From NCBI GenBank assembly GCA_946530775.1, contig CAMNAH010000036.1, positions 1 through 8,671 of the forward strand: DNA of 8,671 bases, written 5' to 3'. The translations under genes and the position numbers were made by a program. The notes under the pieces are model-generated. The model worked only from the letters and a program-made list of their open reading frames with translations, made no database searches and was not told the DNA's origin. This document shows, one piece after another, positions 1-4,793 of the stretch. Source of the DNA: an uncultured Coriobacteriales bacterium (GTDB lineage: Bacteria > Actinomycetota > Coriobacteriia > Coriobacteriales > Atopobiaceae). Position 1 is the first letter of the stretch, and each line of letters begins with the position of its first letter.

Positions 1-328
1 GGTCGTTCACGCGCACGACGCGCATGCCGCGCGTGTCGACGATCTGCTTGTTGAGGATGTCGCGTGCGAGCAGCACCTCGTTGGGCTGCAGGTACGAGAA
101 GCGCACATCGGTGGAGACTACCGACAGGCGGATCTCGTCCTCATCGAAGGACTCGACGTACTTGCGCCAGCTGATCATGAACGGCGTCTTGCCGGGGCCG
201 GTGAACGCGAGGCTCGTGATGCGCGGGAAGACCTCGCCGGTGGCGATGCCGAGGTCGGAAACAACACCGAGCTTCTCGCCCGATGCGTCGATAACAGGAT
301 TGCCCAGCAGTTGGGACAGATAGATCAT
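1..328 (-). CDS. PRC-barrel domain protein, MgtE-type magnesium transporter-like N-terminus (partial)
   Basis: This gene runs off the left edge; 109 codons are visible from an ATG at 328, preceded by the ribosome binding site AAGGAG five bases upstream. The protein begins MIYLSQLLGNPVIDASGEKL, the usual opening of a PRC-barrel domain, and continues with a second strand-rich half (FMISWRKYVESFDEDEIRL). Near residues 92-109 it reads LLARDILNKQIVDTRGMRVV followed by RVND. The combination of LLARDxLxKQIVDxxGxRVVRVND is characteristic of actinobacterial proteins in which a PRC barrel precedes the MgtE_N and CBS domains of a magnesium transporter or an MgtE-like regulator. That family assignment is from recall of the motif; the membrane part lies outside the window, so transport is not shown. 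No defect is visible in the reading frame. A stand-alone cytosolic PRC/CBS protein is the main alternative. Confidence 0.72.
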   Translation of the reverse strand, partial: MIYLSQLLGNPVIDASGEKLGVVSDLGIATGEVFPRITSLAFTGPGKTPFMISWRKYVESFDEDEIRLSVVSTDVRFSYLQPNEVLLARDILNKQIVDTRGMRVVRVND

Positions 329-473
329 GCGTGCTCCTTACGGTTGCACCCCTCACGGCGCAGCAGAAGCACGCGGCGAGGGGCTAGCGACTGTGAGGTC
401 GGGGTTTCATCAATAGCCCTTCTCGTAGACAACAGAACACGGCATGGTGAGGATGCCGCGTGTTGGAATTGTA
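329..473 (-). promoter_or_regulatory. -10 box and structured 5' leader of the PRC-barrel gene
   Basis: Reading on the minus strand, a -10-like TACAAT lies at 468-473, just beyond the T-tract of the lemA terminator. No good -35 box is visible. Transcription starting near 461 would give a leader of about 130 nt. The leader contains a short hairpin (349-354 with 378-383, CCCCTC/GAGGGG) close to the ribosome binding site. A second hairpin at 436-464 (AACAC-GGCAT with ATGCC-GC-GTGTT) sits at or across the predicted start site. I could not match the leader to the M-box or another known riboswitch. The -10 call is moderate; the leader's function is unknown. Confidence 0.4.
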
Positions 474-487
474 CCTCAAAGCGCGAT

Positions 488-521
488 AAAAAAGTCCCGC
501 AGACGGGTGTGTCTGCGGGAC
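488..521 (-). terminator. Rho-independent terminator of lemA
   Basis: A perfect 11-bp stem (494-504 GTCCCGCAGAC with 511-521) has a 6-nt loop and is followed on the minus strand by six T residues (488-493). It lies about 28 bp past the lemA stop codon, in the correct orientation, so it ends the lemA transcript. Confidence 0.9.
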
Positions 522-548
522 GCGTGGTGCGAATGTGCGGGCGCGTGC

Positions 549-1100
549 CTAGAACTGCACCTTGGGAGCCTCGCGGATCTCGTCGTTGGCGACTTCGAAG
601 CCGTGGCGCGGCTGGAACTTGCTGCCGGCGACGAGGCTGCCCGGGAAGGTCTCGATGGCGTTGTTGAAGGCGAGCACGCAGTCGTTGAAGCTCATGCGCG
701 CGTAGCTGATCTTGTTCTCGGTGTCGGTGAGGTCGGACTGGAGCTGCTGGAAGTTGGAGTTGGCCTTGAGCTCGGGGTAGGACTCGGCGACGGCGAGCAG
801 GCGCTGCAGCGCGCCGGAGAGGTTGTTGGCGGCCTCCATGCGGGCCTCGGGGGTAGTGGCGGCGGTCATGTTGGCGCGCGCGGCGACGACGGCCTCGAGG
901 GTGGCGGACTCGTGGGTGGCATAGCCCTTGACGGTCTCGACCAGGTTGGGGATGAGGTCGTTACGGCGCTGGAGCTGGACCTCGATGGTCTCCCACGCGT
1001 TGTCGATGCGGTTTTCCTTCTCGATGATGCCGTTGCGGATGGAGATGTAGGCAGCAGCGAGGATGACGAGGATCACGAGGATGATGATGACAGCAATCAT
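549..1100 (-). CDS. lemA: LemA family protein
   Basis: The product is 183 residues from the ATG at 1100. An in-frame TTG five codons upstream (1115) would be possible, but GAAGGGA sits correctly spaced before the ATG, so the ATG is preferred. Residues 2-18 form one N-terminal membrane helix, and the rest is predicted helical. The family signature is clear: NAWETIEVQLQRRNDLIPNL at 34-53 followed by VETVKGYATHE, then YPELKANSNFQQLQSDLTDT at 108-127 and the C-terminal FP...FE segment (152-169). LemA proteins are membrane-anchored four-helix bundles whose outward- or inward-facing role is not settled; no enzymatic activity is established. In many bacteria lemA is followed by a TPM-domain, DUF2207 or HtpX gene. 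Here it has its own promoter-like box and terminator, so it appears monocistronic. Confidence 0.93.
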   Translation of the reverse strand: MIAVIIILVILVILAAAYISIRNGIIEKENRIDNAWETIEVQLQRRNDLIPNLVETVKGYATHESATLEAVVAARANMTAATTPEARMEAANNLSGALQRLLAVAESYPELKANSNFQQLQSDLTDTENKISYARMSFNDCVLAFNNAIETFPGSLVAGSKFQPRHGFEVANDEIREAPKVQF

Positions 1101-1145
1101 GGCGGTTCCCTTCAACAGGCGGGCTCTTGCCCCGCTCTGAGTTCG

Positions 1146-1151
1146 AGTATA
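1146..1151 (-). promoter_or_regulatory. -10 box of lemA
   Basis: TATACT is read on the minus strand 45 bp before the lemA ATG, which would give a leader of roughly 40 nt containing a small GCGGG/CCCGC hairpin (1119-1135) just before the GAAGGGA ribosome binding site. No convincing -35 box is present at the usual distance, as with the other -10 boxes in this window. Confidence 0.5.
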
Positions 1152-1207
1152 CCCGTGTCGTGAAGTTTTTTACAGGTTGCCTGCCGTACGGCATATATCC
1201 CGCAATA

Positions 1208-1249
1208 GCCTTTTGAGACATAATTCCCGGGAGATTTGTCTCAAAAGGC
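1208..1249. repeat. 13-bp perfect inverted repeat around a TCCCGGGA palindrome
   Basis: GCCTTTTGAGACA (1208-1220) is repeated perfectly in inverse orientation at 1237-1249. Allowing a one-base bulge, the arms extend to AAT and ATT on the outside. The 16-base centre itself holds the palindrome TCCCGGGA (1225-1232). It lies between the tRNA-Ser 3' side and the lemA promoter, about 70 bp upstream of the lemA -10. Neither strand has a T-tract after the stem, so a terminator is unlikely. A regulator binding site or the remnant of a small mobile element are the alternatives. Confidence 0.6.
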
Positions 1250-1265
1250 ATTGGAGCCCACGAGA

Positions 1266-1289
1266 AACGCCGCCATTGCTGGCGGCGTT
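1266..1289 (-). terminator. Probable terminator of tRNA-Ser
   Basis: A perfect 9-bp GC-rich stem (1266-1274 AACGCCGCC with 1281-1289) has a 6-nt loop. It begins 9 bp after the tRNA 3' end on the minus strand. The following tract, TTTCTCG when the end of the stem is included, is only weakly T-rich, so termination may be partial. Confidence 0.6.
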
Positions 1290-1297
1290 GACTGACC

Positions 1298-1390
1298 TGG
1301 CGGAGGAGGAGGGATTCGAACCCTCGGAACGGAGGTCATCCGCTCGACGGTTTTCAAGACCGCTGCATTCAACCGCTCTGCCACTCCTCC
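1298..1390 (-). tRNA. tRNA-Ser (anticodon UGA)
   Basis: A 93-nt class II tRNA is encoded with its CCA end (1298-1300). The acceptor stem GGAGGAG (1384-1390) pairs perfectly with CTCCTCC (1302-1308), followed by discriminator G. The T arm is GAGGG-TTCGAAT-CCCTC. The anticodon loop CTTGAAA (1352-1358) gives UGA, reading UCN serine codons. The long variable arm is as expected for serine. The gene is divergent from tadA, with only 26 bp between the two. Confidence 0.97.
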
Positions 1391-1403
1391 ATGGAGCGCC
1401 ATA

Positions 1404-1410
1404 TATAATA
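1404..1410 (+). promoter_or_regulatory. Shared -10 region of tadA (plus) and tRNA-Ser (minus)
   Basis: A perfect TATAAT (1404-1409) lies seven bases before the tadA ATG, which places the expected transcription start at the A of the start codon. On the opposite strand the same AT-rich block reads TATTAT (1405-1410), suitably placed for a tRNA-Ser start near 1398. No good -35 hexamer is seen for either direction; each -35 position would fall inside the other gene. Confidence 0.65.
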
Positions 1411-1416
1411 GCACGC

Positions 1417-1866
1417 ATGGAAGCAGACGAGACATTCATGGAGATCGCGCTCGAAGAGGCGCGCGCGGCCGCCGAGGAAGGCGAGGTGCCCATCGGCGCC
1501 GTCGTGGTCTACGAGGGCGAGGTCATCGCCCGCGCGCACAACCGCCGCGAGACCGATGCCGACCCGTCCGCGCATGCCGAGTTCTCCGCCATGCTCGCCG
1601 CGTCGCGCGTGCTCGGCCGCTGGCGGCTCACCGGCTGCACGGTCTATGTGACGCTCGAGCCCTGCCTCATGTGCGCGGGCCTCATGGTGAACGCGCGCAT
1701 CGACCGCTGCGTCTATGGCGCCTCCGACCCCAAGGGCGGCGCGCTCGGCACGCTCTTCGACGTCTCCGCCGACCCGCGCCTCAATCATGCCTTCGCCGTG
1801 ACCGCTGGCGTGCGCGCCGACGAGGCGGCCGACCTTCTCCGCTCGTTCTTCCGCTCCCGCCGCTAA
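1417..1866 (+). CDS. tadA: tRNA-specific adenosine deaminase TadA
   Basis: The product (149 residues) is a zinc-dependent cytidine/adenosine deaminase that converts A34 to inosine in the anticodon of tRNA-Arg(ACG). The deaminase signature is complete: GEVPIGAVVV at 22-31, HAE at 53-55 (zinc ligand His53 and proton-shuttle Glu55), and EPCLMCAG at 81-88 (zinc ligands Cys83 and Cys86). The TadA-type stretch ARIDRCVYGASDPKGGALGT (93-112) separates it from cytidine and guanine deaminases. Length is normal for TadA. The ATG at 1417 is chosen because TATAAT sits seven bases upstream and no ribosome binding site exists, which suggests a leaderless mRNA. The open frame extends upstream, but that part crosses the tRNA-Ser gene and is not coding. 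The next gene begins 46 bp downstream on the same strand and may be cotranscribed. Confidence 0.95.
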   Translation: MEADETFMEIALEEARAAAEEGEVPIGAVVVYEGEVIARAHNRRETDADPSAHAEFSAMLAASRVLGRWRLTGCTVYVTLEPCLMCAGLMVNARIDRCVYGASDPKGGALGTLFDVSADPRLNHAFAVTAGVRADEAADLLRSFFRSRR

Positions 1867-1912
1867 GCGCGTGCGCTAAGATGGTGGGGAACACCGCGTC
1901 GATTGGCCTGCC

Positions 1913-2122
1913 ATGCTGATGCTTTCGAACTATATGGGCGTTCTCGCCATGCTTGTCTCGGTGGGGGATACCACCGACCTTACCCTTCCCATGGTCGCCG
2001 CGGGCGTGGGCATCGGCGCTATCGCCGTTGCGCTGATCGCGCGTCGCCGCAACGAGGATGACGACGAGCCCGTCGACACGCCGCCCACGCAGAGCAGGGA
2101 CTCCAAGCACTTCAAGGAGTAA
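1913..2122 (+). CDS. Small single-pass membrane protein, sorting-signal-like
   Basis: This is a 69-residue protein with no confident family. Residues 1-16 are moderately hydrophobic. Residues 25-43 form a strong membrane helix (LPMVAAGVGIGAIAVALIA), followed by RRR (44-46), an acidic patch (NEDDDE) and a polar tail. The section GDTTDLTLP, then helix, then RRR closely resembles what follows LPXTG in Gram-positive cell-wall sorting signals, but LPXTG itself is absent and the polar tail is longer than in such signals. Codons are as GC3-rich as in neighbouring genes, which supports real coding. No ribosome binding site is evident before the ATG at 1913; ATG at 1919 or 1934 are alternatives. It may be cotranscribed with tadA. 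Topology by the positive-inside rule would put the C-terminus in the cytoplasm. Confidence 0.6.
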   Translation: MLMLSNYMGVLAMLVSVGDTTDLTLPMVAAGVGIGAIAVALIARRRNEDDDEPVDTPPTQSRDSKHFKE

Positions 2123-2144
2123 CCTGGTAAAACTGCAGGTAAAA

Positions 2145-2171
2145 TCTGACAAATGACCTGTCCATTTGTCA
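2145..2171 (-). terminator. Inverted repeat between convergent genes, probable rlmI terminator
   Basis: CTGACAAATG (2145-2154) pairs perfectly over 10 bp with 2162-2171 across a 7-nt loop. It begins four bases after the rlmI stop codon on the minus strand and is followed there by ATTTTACC, a short T run. On the plus strand no T run follows, so it works at best weakly for the small membrane gene. The stem is AT-rich, so strength is uncertain; an operator is less likely at a convergent 3' junction. Confidence 0.55.
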
Positions 2172-2174
2172 GGA

Positions 2175-3440
2175 CTACACCACTTGGAAGATGAAGAAGT
2201 CGAGGTAGTGCGTCTCGGGCACGCCCCAGAGGATGGGGTGGTCGGGTGCCTGCTGGCGCTCCTCGAGCTGCTTGAGCGACACGCCCGCATTGTGCGCCGC
2301 CTCGGCCACCGCCTGGGCGAGCAGGTCGCGCGTCATGTGCTGCGAGCAGCTGCAGGTGGCGAGATACCCTCCGCGCGGCAGCATGCGCAGCGCGCACTCG
2401 TTGATCTGCCTATACGCACGCGCGGCGTTGCGCACGTCCTGGCCGCGCTTGGCGAACGCCGGCGGGTCGAGCACGATCAGGTCGAAGGGGCCGCCCTCCT
2501 CGCGTAGGCGCGTCTTGTTCTTGGCCAGCTCGGAGAGGTAGTCCAGAGCATCGGCGCACGTGTAGCCAAAGCGCGCCTCCTCGAAGCCGTTCAGCGCGAC
2601 GTTGGCGCGTACCAGGTCGAGCGCGCCGGCGCTGGCGTCCACGAAGCGCACGTACTCTGCGCCAGCCGCCGCAGCGTTGAGGCCGAACGGTCCCACATGG
2701 CAGAAGCAGTCCATGACGCGCGCGCCCTTCGCGAGGCGTGCGACGGCCGCGCGGTTGTATTTCTGGTCGAGGAAGAACCCCGTCTTCTGGCTGTTCTCCA
2801 AATCGAGGCCGTAGAGGATGCCGTTCTCGCGCACCGTGATGCGCGGCGATTCGGGTATGCTCGGCGAGCCGTCCCACCAGCCCACGCGCAGCTCGAGCCC
2901 CTCCTTCTTGCGCACGGGGGAATCGCAGCGCTCGAAGATCGCGCGCACGTCCTGGCCGTCCTCGGTAAGCACGCGCAGCGCAAGGCCAAAGAGCAGCTCG
3001 CGGCGCTGCTCCATGCCGAAGGTGCCCACCTGCGCCACGAGCACATCCTGGTAGCGGTCGATCACCAGGCCGGGAAAGCCGTCCGCCTCCGAGAAGACCA
3101 CGCGGCAGCAGTCGAGGTCGGTGCCCATGACGCGCTTGCGCATCTCCCACGCCCAGCGCATCTTGCGCTCCCAAAACGCCTCGTCGATGCGGTCGTTGGC
3201 GTTGCGCGTGACGATGCGCACGCAGATGCGGCTTAGCTGCGAGTAGAGGCCGGCGCCCTGCCAGGTGCCGTTCTCCTCGACCACGTCGACCACGGAGCCA
3301 TTCTCGATCTGCTCGGCGCCGTCGGGCAGGTTCGCGAATCCGCGCACCTCGCCGTCGAACACCCATACGTGGCCGGCGGCTAGGCTGCGCGCCGCCTTGC
3401 GCGAGACGATGACCTGCGGATACGGGCGTTGCTGCTTCAT
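2175..3440 (-). CDS. rlmI: RlmI-type class I SAM-dependent 23S rRNA methyltransferase
   Basis: The 421-residue protein has the architecture of the RlmI/COG1092 family. An N-terminal PUA-like RNA-binding domain (about 8-80, with SRKAARSLAAGHVWVFDGEV) is followed by a central region (GFPGLVIDRY, 121-130) and a Rossmann methyltransferase domain. Visible motifs are QKTGFFLDQ (218-226), the SAM-binding DCFCHVGPFG (244-253), acidic FVDAS (266-270), DPPAF (325-329) and TCSCS (362-366), where the family's presumed catalytic cysteine lies. E. coli RlmI makes m5C1962 in 23S rRNA; the exact base here is inferred from family membership and could differ. The ATG at 3440 overlaps the TGA of the upstream MurE-like gene as ATGA, with AGGAG ten bases before the start, which implies translational coupling. 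It is the last gene of a two-gene operon. Confidence 0.9.
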   Translation of the reverse strand: MKQQRPYPQVIVSRKAARSLAAGHVWVFDGEVRGFANLPDGAEQIENGSVVDVVEENGTWQGAGLYSQLSRICVRIVTRNANDRIDEAFWERKMRWAWEMRKRVMGTDLDCCRVVFSEADGFPGLVIDRYQDVLVAQVGTFGMEQRRELLFGLALRVLTEDGQDVRAIFERCDSPVRKKEGLELRVGWWDGSPSIPESPRITVRENGILYGLDLENSQKTGFFLDQKYNRAAVARLAKGARVMDCFCHVGPFGLNAAAAGAEYVRFVDASAGALDLVRANVALNGFEEARFGYTCADALDYLSELAKNKTRLREEGGPFDLIVLDPPAFAKRGQDVRNAARAYRQINECALRMLPRGGYLATCSCSQHMTRDLLAQAVAEAAHNAGVSLKQLEERQQAPDHPILWGVPETHYLDFFIFQVV

Positions 3441-4315
3441 ACGGTATCAACTCCTGGGCTCAAGGCGCGAACGGCCTCGTTGAAGATGTCTGCATTGGCC
3501 TGGCATGCGGCATCCGAGGGATCGAACATGCATACGAGCGCCCTGCTCGGCGAAGCGTATGCCTGCTCTGCAGCGTGGAAGATGGCGTCTCTGCGGTCTC
3601 CGTCGCCGACGACGATGATATCGAAATCGGGGAACTCGTCGGCGAGGTCGTCGAGGATGCGCAGACGTTCCTGCTCGGAGCCCCCGCAATCTACCAGCCC
3701 CGAAACCACACGGTCGGGCGTGAGGACGAGCTCCATGCGCCCCGGCACGCGCACGCTGTAGAAGCGCTCCACAATGCGATCGGGGGGAATGGCCAGCAGC
3801 TCGCAGGCGGCGATGACGGCGAGCGCGTTGGCGATGTTGAAGCGCCCGGGCAGCGGCACCGTCATGCGCCACATCCAGGTGGGGGTGTGCGCGGCGAACG
3901 ACACCACGCCGAGCCTGCAGTAGTGCTCGGATGCCCATACGTCTGCATCGCGGTCGGCGGCGGAGAAGGTCAACGTGCGCTGCTGACCTGCTCGTTCGTA
4001 CACGCACCCGCCATCGAGGTCGATGACGATCGCCTCGTCGAAGGCCGGGGCTGCGGGAACGGGCCCGTGCAGCTCGACGACCATGTATTCGAGCCCTGCG
4101 TGCGCGGCGTTCTCGATACGGTGCGCGAGGTCCGTCTCGGAGATGCCGTGAGCGCCGGGAAGCGCCTCGATGCCGTCAAAGATGCCGAGCGAGCACGCGA
4201 TGCTCACGTGACGGTACGCCTCGTCGCCATCGAGGATCGTGCGCAGCATGCAGGCGACGCAGGTCTTGCCGCGCGCGCCCGTGATGGCGATGACGTGTGA
4301 AGGCGTTGTTTCCAT
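3437..4315 (-). CDS. Compact MurE-like Mur ligase homologue
   Basis: The product has 292 residues from the ATG at 4315. It begins almost at once with the Mur ligase ATP loop TGARGKT (12-18; normally TGTNGKT), then VVELHG (79-84, where the family has EVSSH), LPGRFNIANALAVIAA (155-170), VPGRMELV (190-197) and VVGDGDRRD (235-243, like GCGGDRD). These are central and C-terminal landmarks of MurE/MurF-type ligases. Authentic MurE has about 490 residues. Here the N-terminal UDP-binding domain is absent, and the stretch carrying DHLDxH and the carbamylated lysine is missing between residues 99 and 140. A complete peptidoglycan ligase activity is therefore doubtful; an ATP-binding paralogue or a ligase for another substrate is possible. 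Start choice: TATACT lies six bases upstream, implying a leaderless mRNA, and there is no ribosome binding site for the ATG at 4348. It heads an operon with rlmI. Confidence 0.8.
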   Translation of the reverse strand: METTPSHVIAITGARGKTCVACMLRTILDGDEAYRHVSIACSLGIFDGIEALPGAHGISETDLAHRIENAAHAGLEYMVVELHGPVPAAPAFDEAIVIDLDGGCVYERAGQQRTLTFSAADRDADVWASEHYCRLGVVSFAAHTPTWMWRMTVPLPGRFNIANALAVIAACELLAIPPDRIVERFYSVRVPGRMELVLTPDRVVSGLVDCGGSEQERLRILDDLADEFPDFDIIVVGDGDRRDAIFHAAEQAYASPSRALVCMFDPSDAACQANADIFNEAVRALSPGVDTV

Positions 4316-4321
4316 GCCCCC

Positions 4322-4327
4322 AGTATA
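4322..4327 (-). promoter_or_regulatory. -10 box of the MurE-like/rlmI operon
   Basis: TATACT on the minus strand is separated from the ATG at 4315 by only six bases (GGGGGC), so the predicted transcription start is the start codon itself. No -35 consensus is visible. The same arrangement is seen at tadA. The GGGGGC could also act as a weak, very close ribosome binding site. Confidence 0.6.
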
Positions 4328-4361
4328 AGGCCACGCGCCCACGACCATTGCATTTCTGTGC

Positions 4362-4367
4362 TACACT
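4362..4367 (+). promoter_or_regulatory. -10 box of tRNA-Val
   Basis: TACACT lies 12 bases before the mature tRNA 5' end, predicting a short 5' leader of about six bases. It is back-to-back with the minus-strand -10 at 4322-4327. No clear -35 hexamer is present. Confidence 0.5.
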
Positions 4368-4379
4368 TTCAATCCGCAC

Positions 4380-4454
4380 GGGCGATTGGCGCAGCGGGAG
4401 CGCAGCTGCCTTACAAGCAGAAGGTCACAAGTTCGAACCTTGTATCGCCCACCA
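4380..4454 (+). tRNA. tRNA-Val (anticodon UAC)
   Basis: A 75-nt tRNA is encoded with CCA (4452-4454). The acceptor stem GGGCGAT (4380-4386) pairs perfectly with ATCGCCC (4444-4450), discriminator A. The D stem is GCGC/GCGC, the anticodon loop CTTACAA (4410-4416) gives UAC, and the T arm is ACAAG-TTCGAAC-CTTGT. The outermost anticodon-stem pair (27-43) is a G-A mismatch, a minor irregularity. Confidence 0.97.
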
Positions 4455-4464
4455 TGAACGCACG

Positions 4465-4489
4465 AGGCCGCCCACGAGGCGGCCTTTTT
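4465..4489 (+). terminator. Rho-independent terminator of tRNA-Val
   Basis: GGCCGCC (4466-4472) pairs perfectly with GGCGGCC (4478-4484) around a 5-nt loop, with an extra A-T closing pair, and is followed by five T residues (4485-4489). It begins 11 bp after the tRNA. Confidence 0.92.
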
Positions 4490-4507
4490 GGTCTCCCGCG
4501 TTTACGC

Positions 4508-4599
4508 CGAGCCACACCAAGGTGCCCCTTTGTGTGGCTCGAAACTGTTTGCGCTGGTAGCTGGCTCGTGAAGTCATTTAATGGGGCCTTAGTGTGGCT
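4508..4599. repeat. Three copies of CCTTNGTGTGGCT, two forming a long hairpin
   Basis: The 13-mer CCTTNGTGTGGCT occurs at 4510-4522 (minus strand, N=G), 4527-4539 (plus, N=T) and 4587-4599 (plus, N=A). The first two face each other and form a 34-nt hairpin (4508-4541): ten outer pairs, one C-T mismatch, four inner pairs and a 4-nt loop. Neither strand has a T-tract after it, so it is not a typical terminator. The third copy ends six bases before a -10-like TATAAG (4605-4610). The location upstream of mfd suggests a regulator binding site; a dispersed genomic repeat is the alternative. Confidence 0.7.
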
Positions 4600-4604
4600 G
4601 AGGG

Positions 4605-4642
4605 TATAAGAGCCCAAGCCGTAGGACCTTCTCGGTTACAAT
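4605..4642 (+). promoter_or_regulatory. Candidate -10 boxes for mfd
   Basis: Two -10-like hexamers are present: TATAAG at 4605-4610 and TACAAT at 4637-4642. The second would start transcription near 4649, about 70 bases before the mfd ATG. No consensus -35 box is found for either, so the choice cannot be made from sequence alone. Confidence 0.45.
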
Positions 4643-4661
4643 TGTTCCCACAAGGAAGACC

Positions 4662-4793
4662 ATGTTCACCCGCGAGCAGCCCGTTCGCGGGTTTTACGCC
4701 ATGAGGAAGGACCCCGCGCATGCTCATCAACCGCGTGGCCGACCAGCTGCTCGCCATCCCCGAGCTCCGTCCGCTCATCCGCGCCCTCGATGA
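4662..4793 (+). CDS. Possible 43-residue leader ORF overlapping the start of mfd
   Basis: An ATG at 4662 follows AAGGAAG at 4-nt spacing, and the frame stays open for 43 codons to a TGA at 4791, about 70 bases inside mfd in another frame. The product (MFTREQPVRGFYAMRKDPAH at its start) matches nothing I recognise. The part downstream of 4720 is constrained by mfd in its own frame, so only the first 19 codons or so could be selected independently. Its good ribosome binding site and position a few bases after a possible transcription start make leader-peptide regulation plausible. It may equally be chance. Confidence 0.3.
   Translation: MFTREQPVRGFYAMRKDPAHAHQPRGRPAARHPRAPSAHPRPR
4668..4718 (+). 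promoter_or_regulatory. Two mutually exclusive hairpins in the mfd leader
   Basis: Hairpin A pairs ACCCGCGA (4668-4675) with TCGCGGGT (4685-4692), 8 bp with a 9-nt loop, followed by TTTT counting the last paired T (4692-4695), so it resembles a weak intrinsic terminator. Hairpin B pairs CGCGGG (4686-4691) with CCCGCG (4713-4718). It would hold the mfd ribosome binding site AGGAAGGA in its loop and end next to the ATG. Both use 4686-4691, so only one can form at a time. Function is inferred. Confidence 0.45.

Noticed and set aside
329..473. M-box magnesium riboswitch
   Set aside because: The conserved M-box segments could not be found in the leader by eye, so only a structured leader is reported.
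1101..1115. Upstream TTG start for lemA at 1115
   Set aside because: The would-be codons contain the GAAGGGA ribosome binding site for the ATG at 1100, and LemA proteins normally start just before the membrane helix.
1177..1416. N-terminal extension of the tadA frame
   Set aside because: It reads through the inverted repeat and the antisense of tRNA-Ser; the TadA family starts at about the 1417 ATG.
4316..4348. Upstream ATG (4348) for the MurE-like gene
   Set aside because: The extra 11 codons cover the TATACT -10 box, have no ribosome binding site, and add no family-conserved residues.
4508..4541. Second terminator after tRNA-Val
   Set aside because: The hairpin is strong but is not followed by a T-tract on either strand, and a good terminator already lies at 4465-4489.
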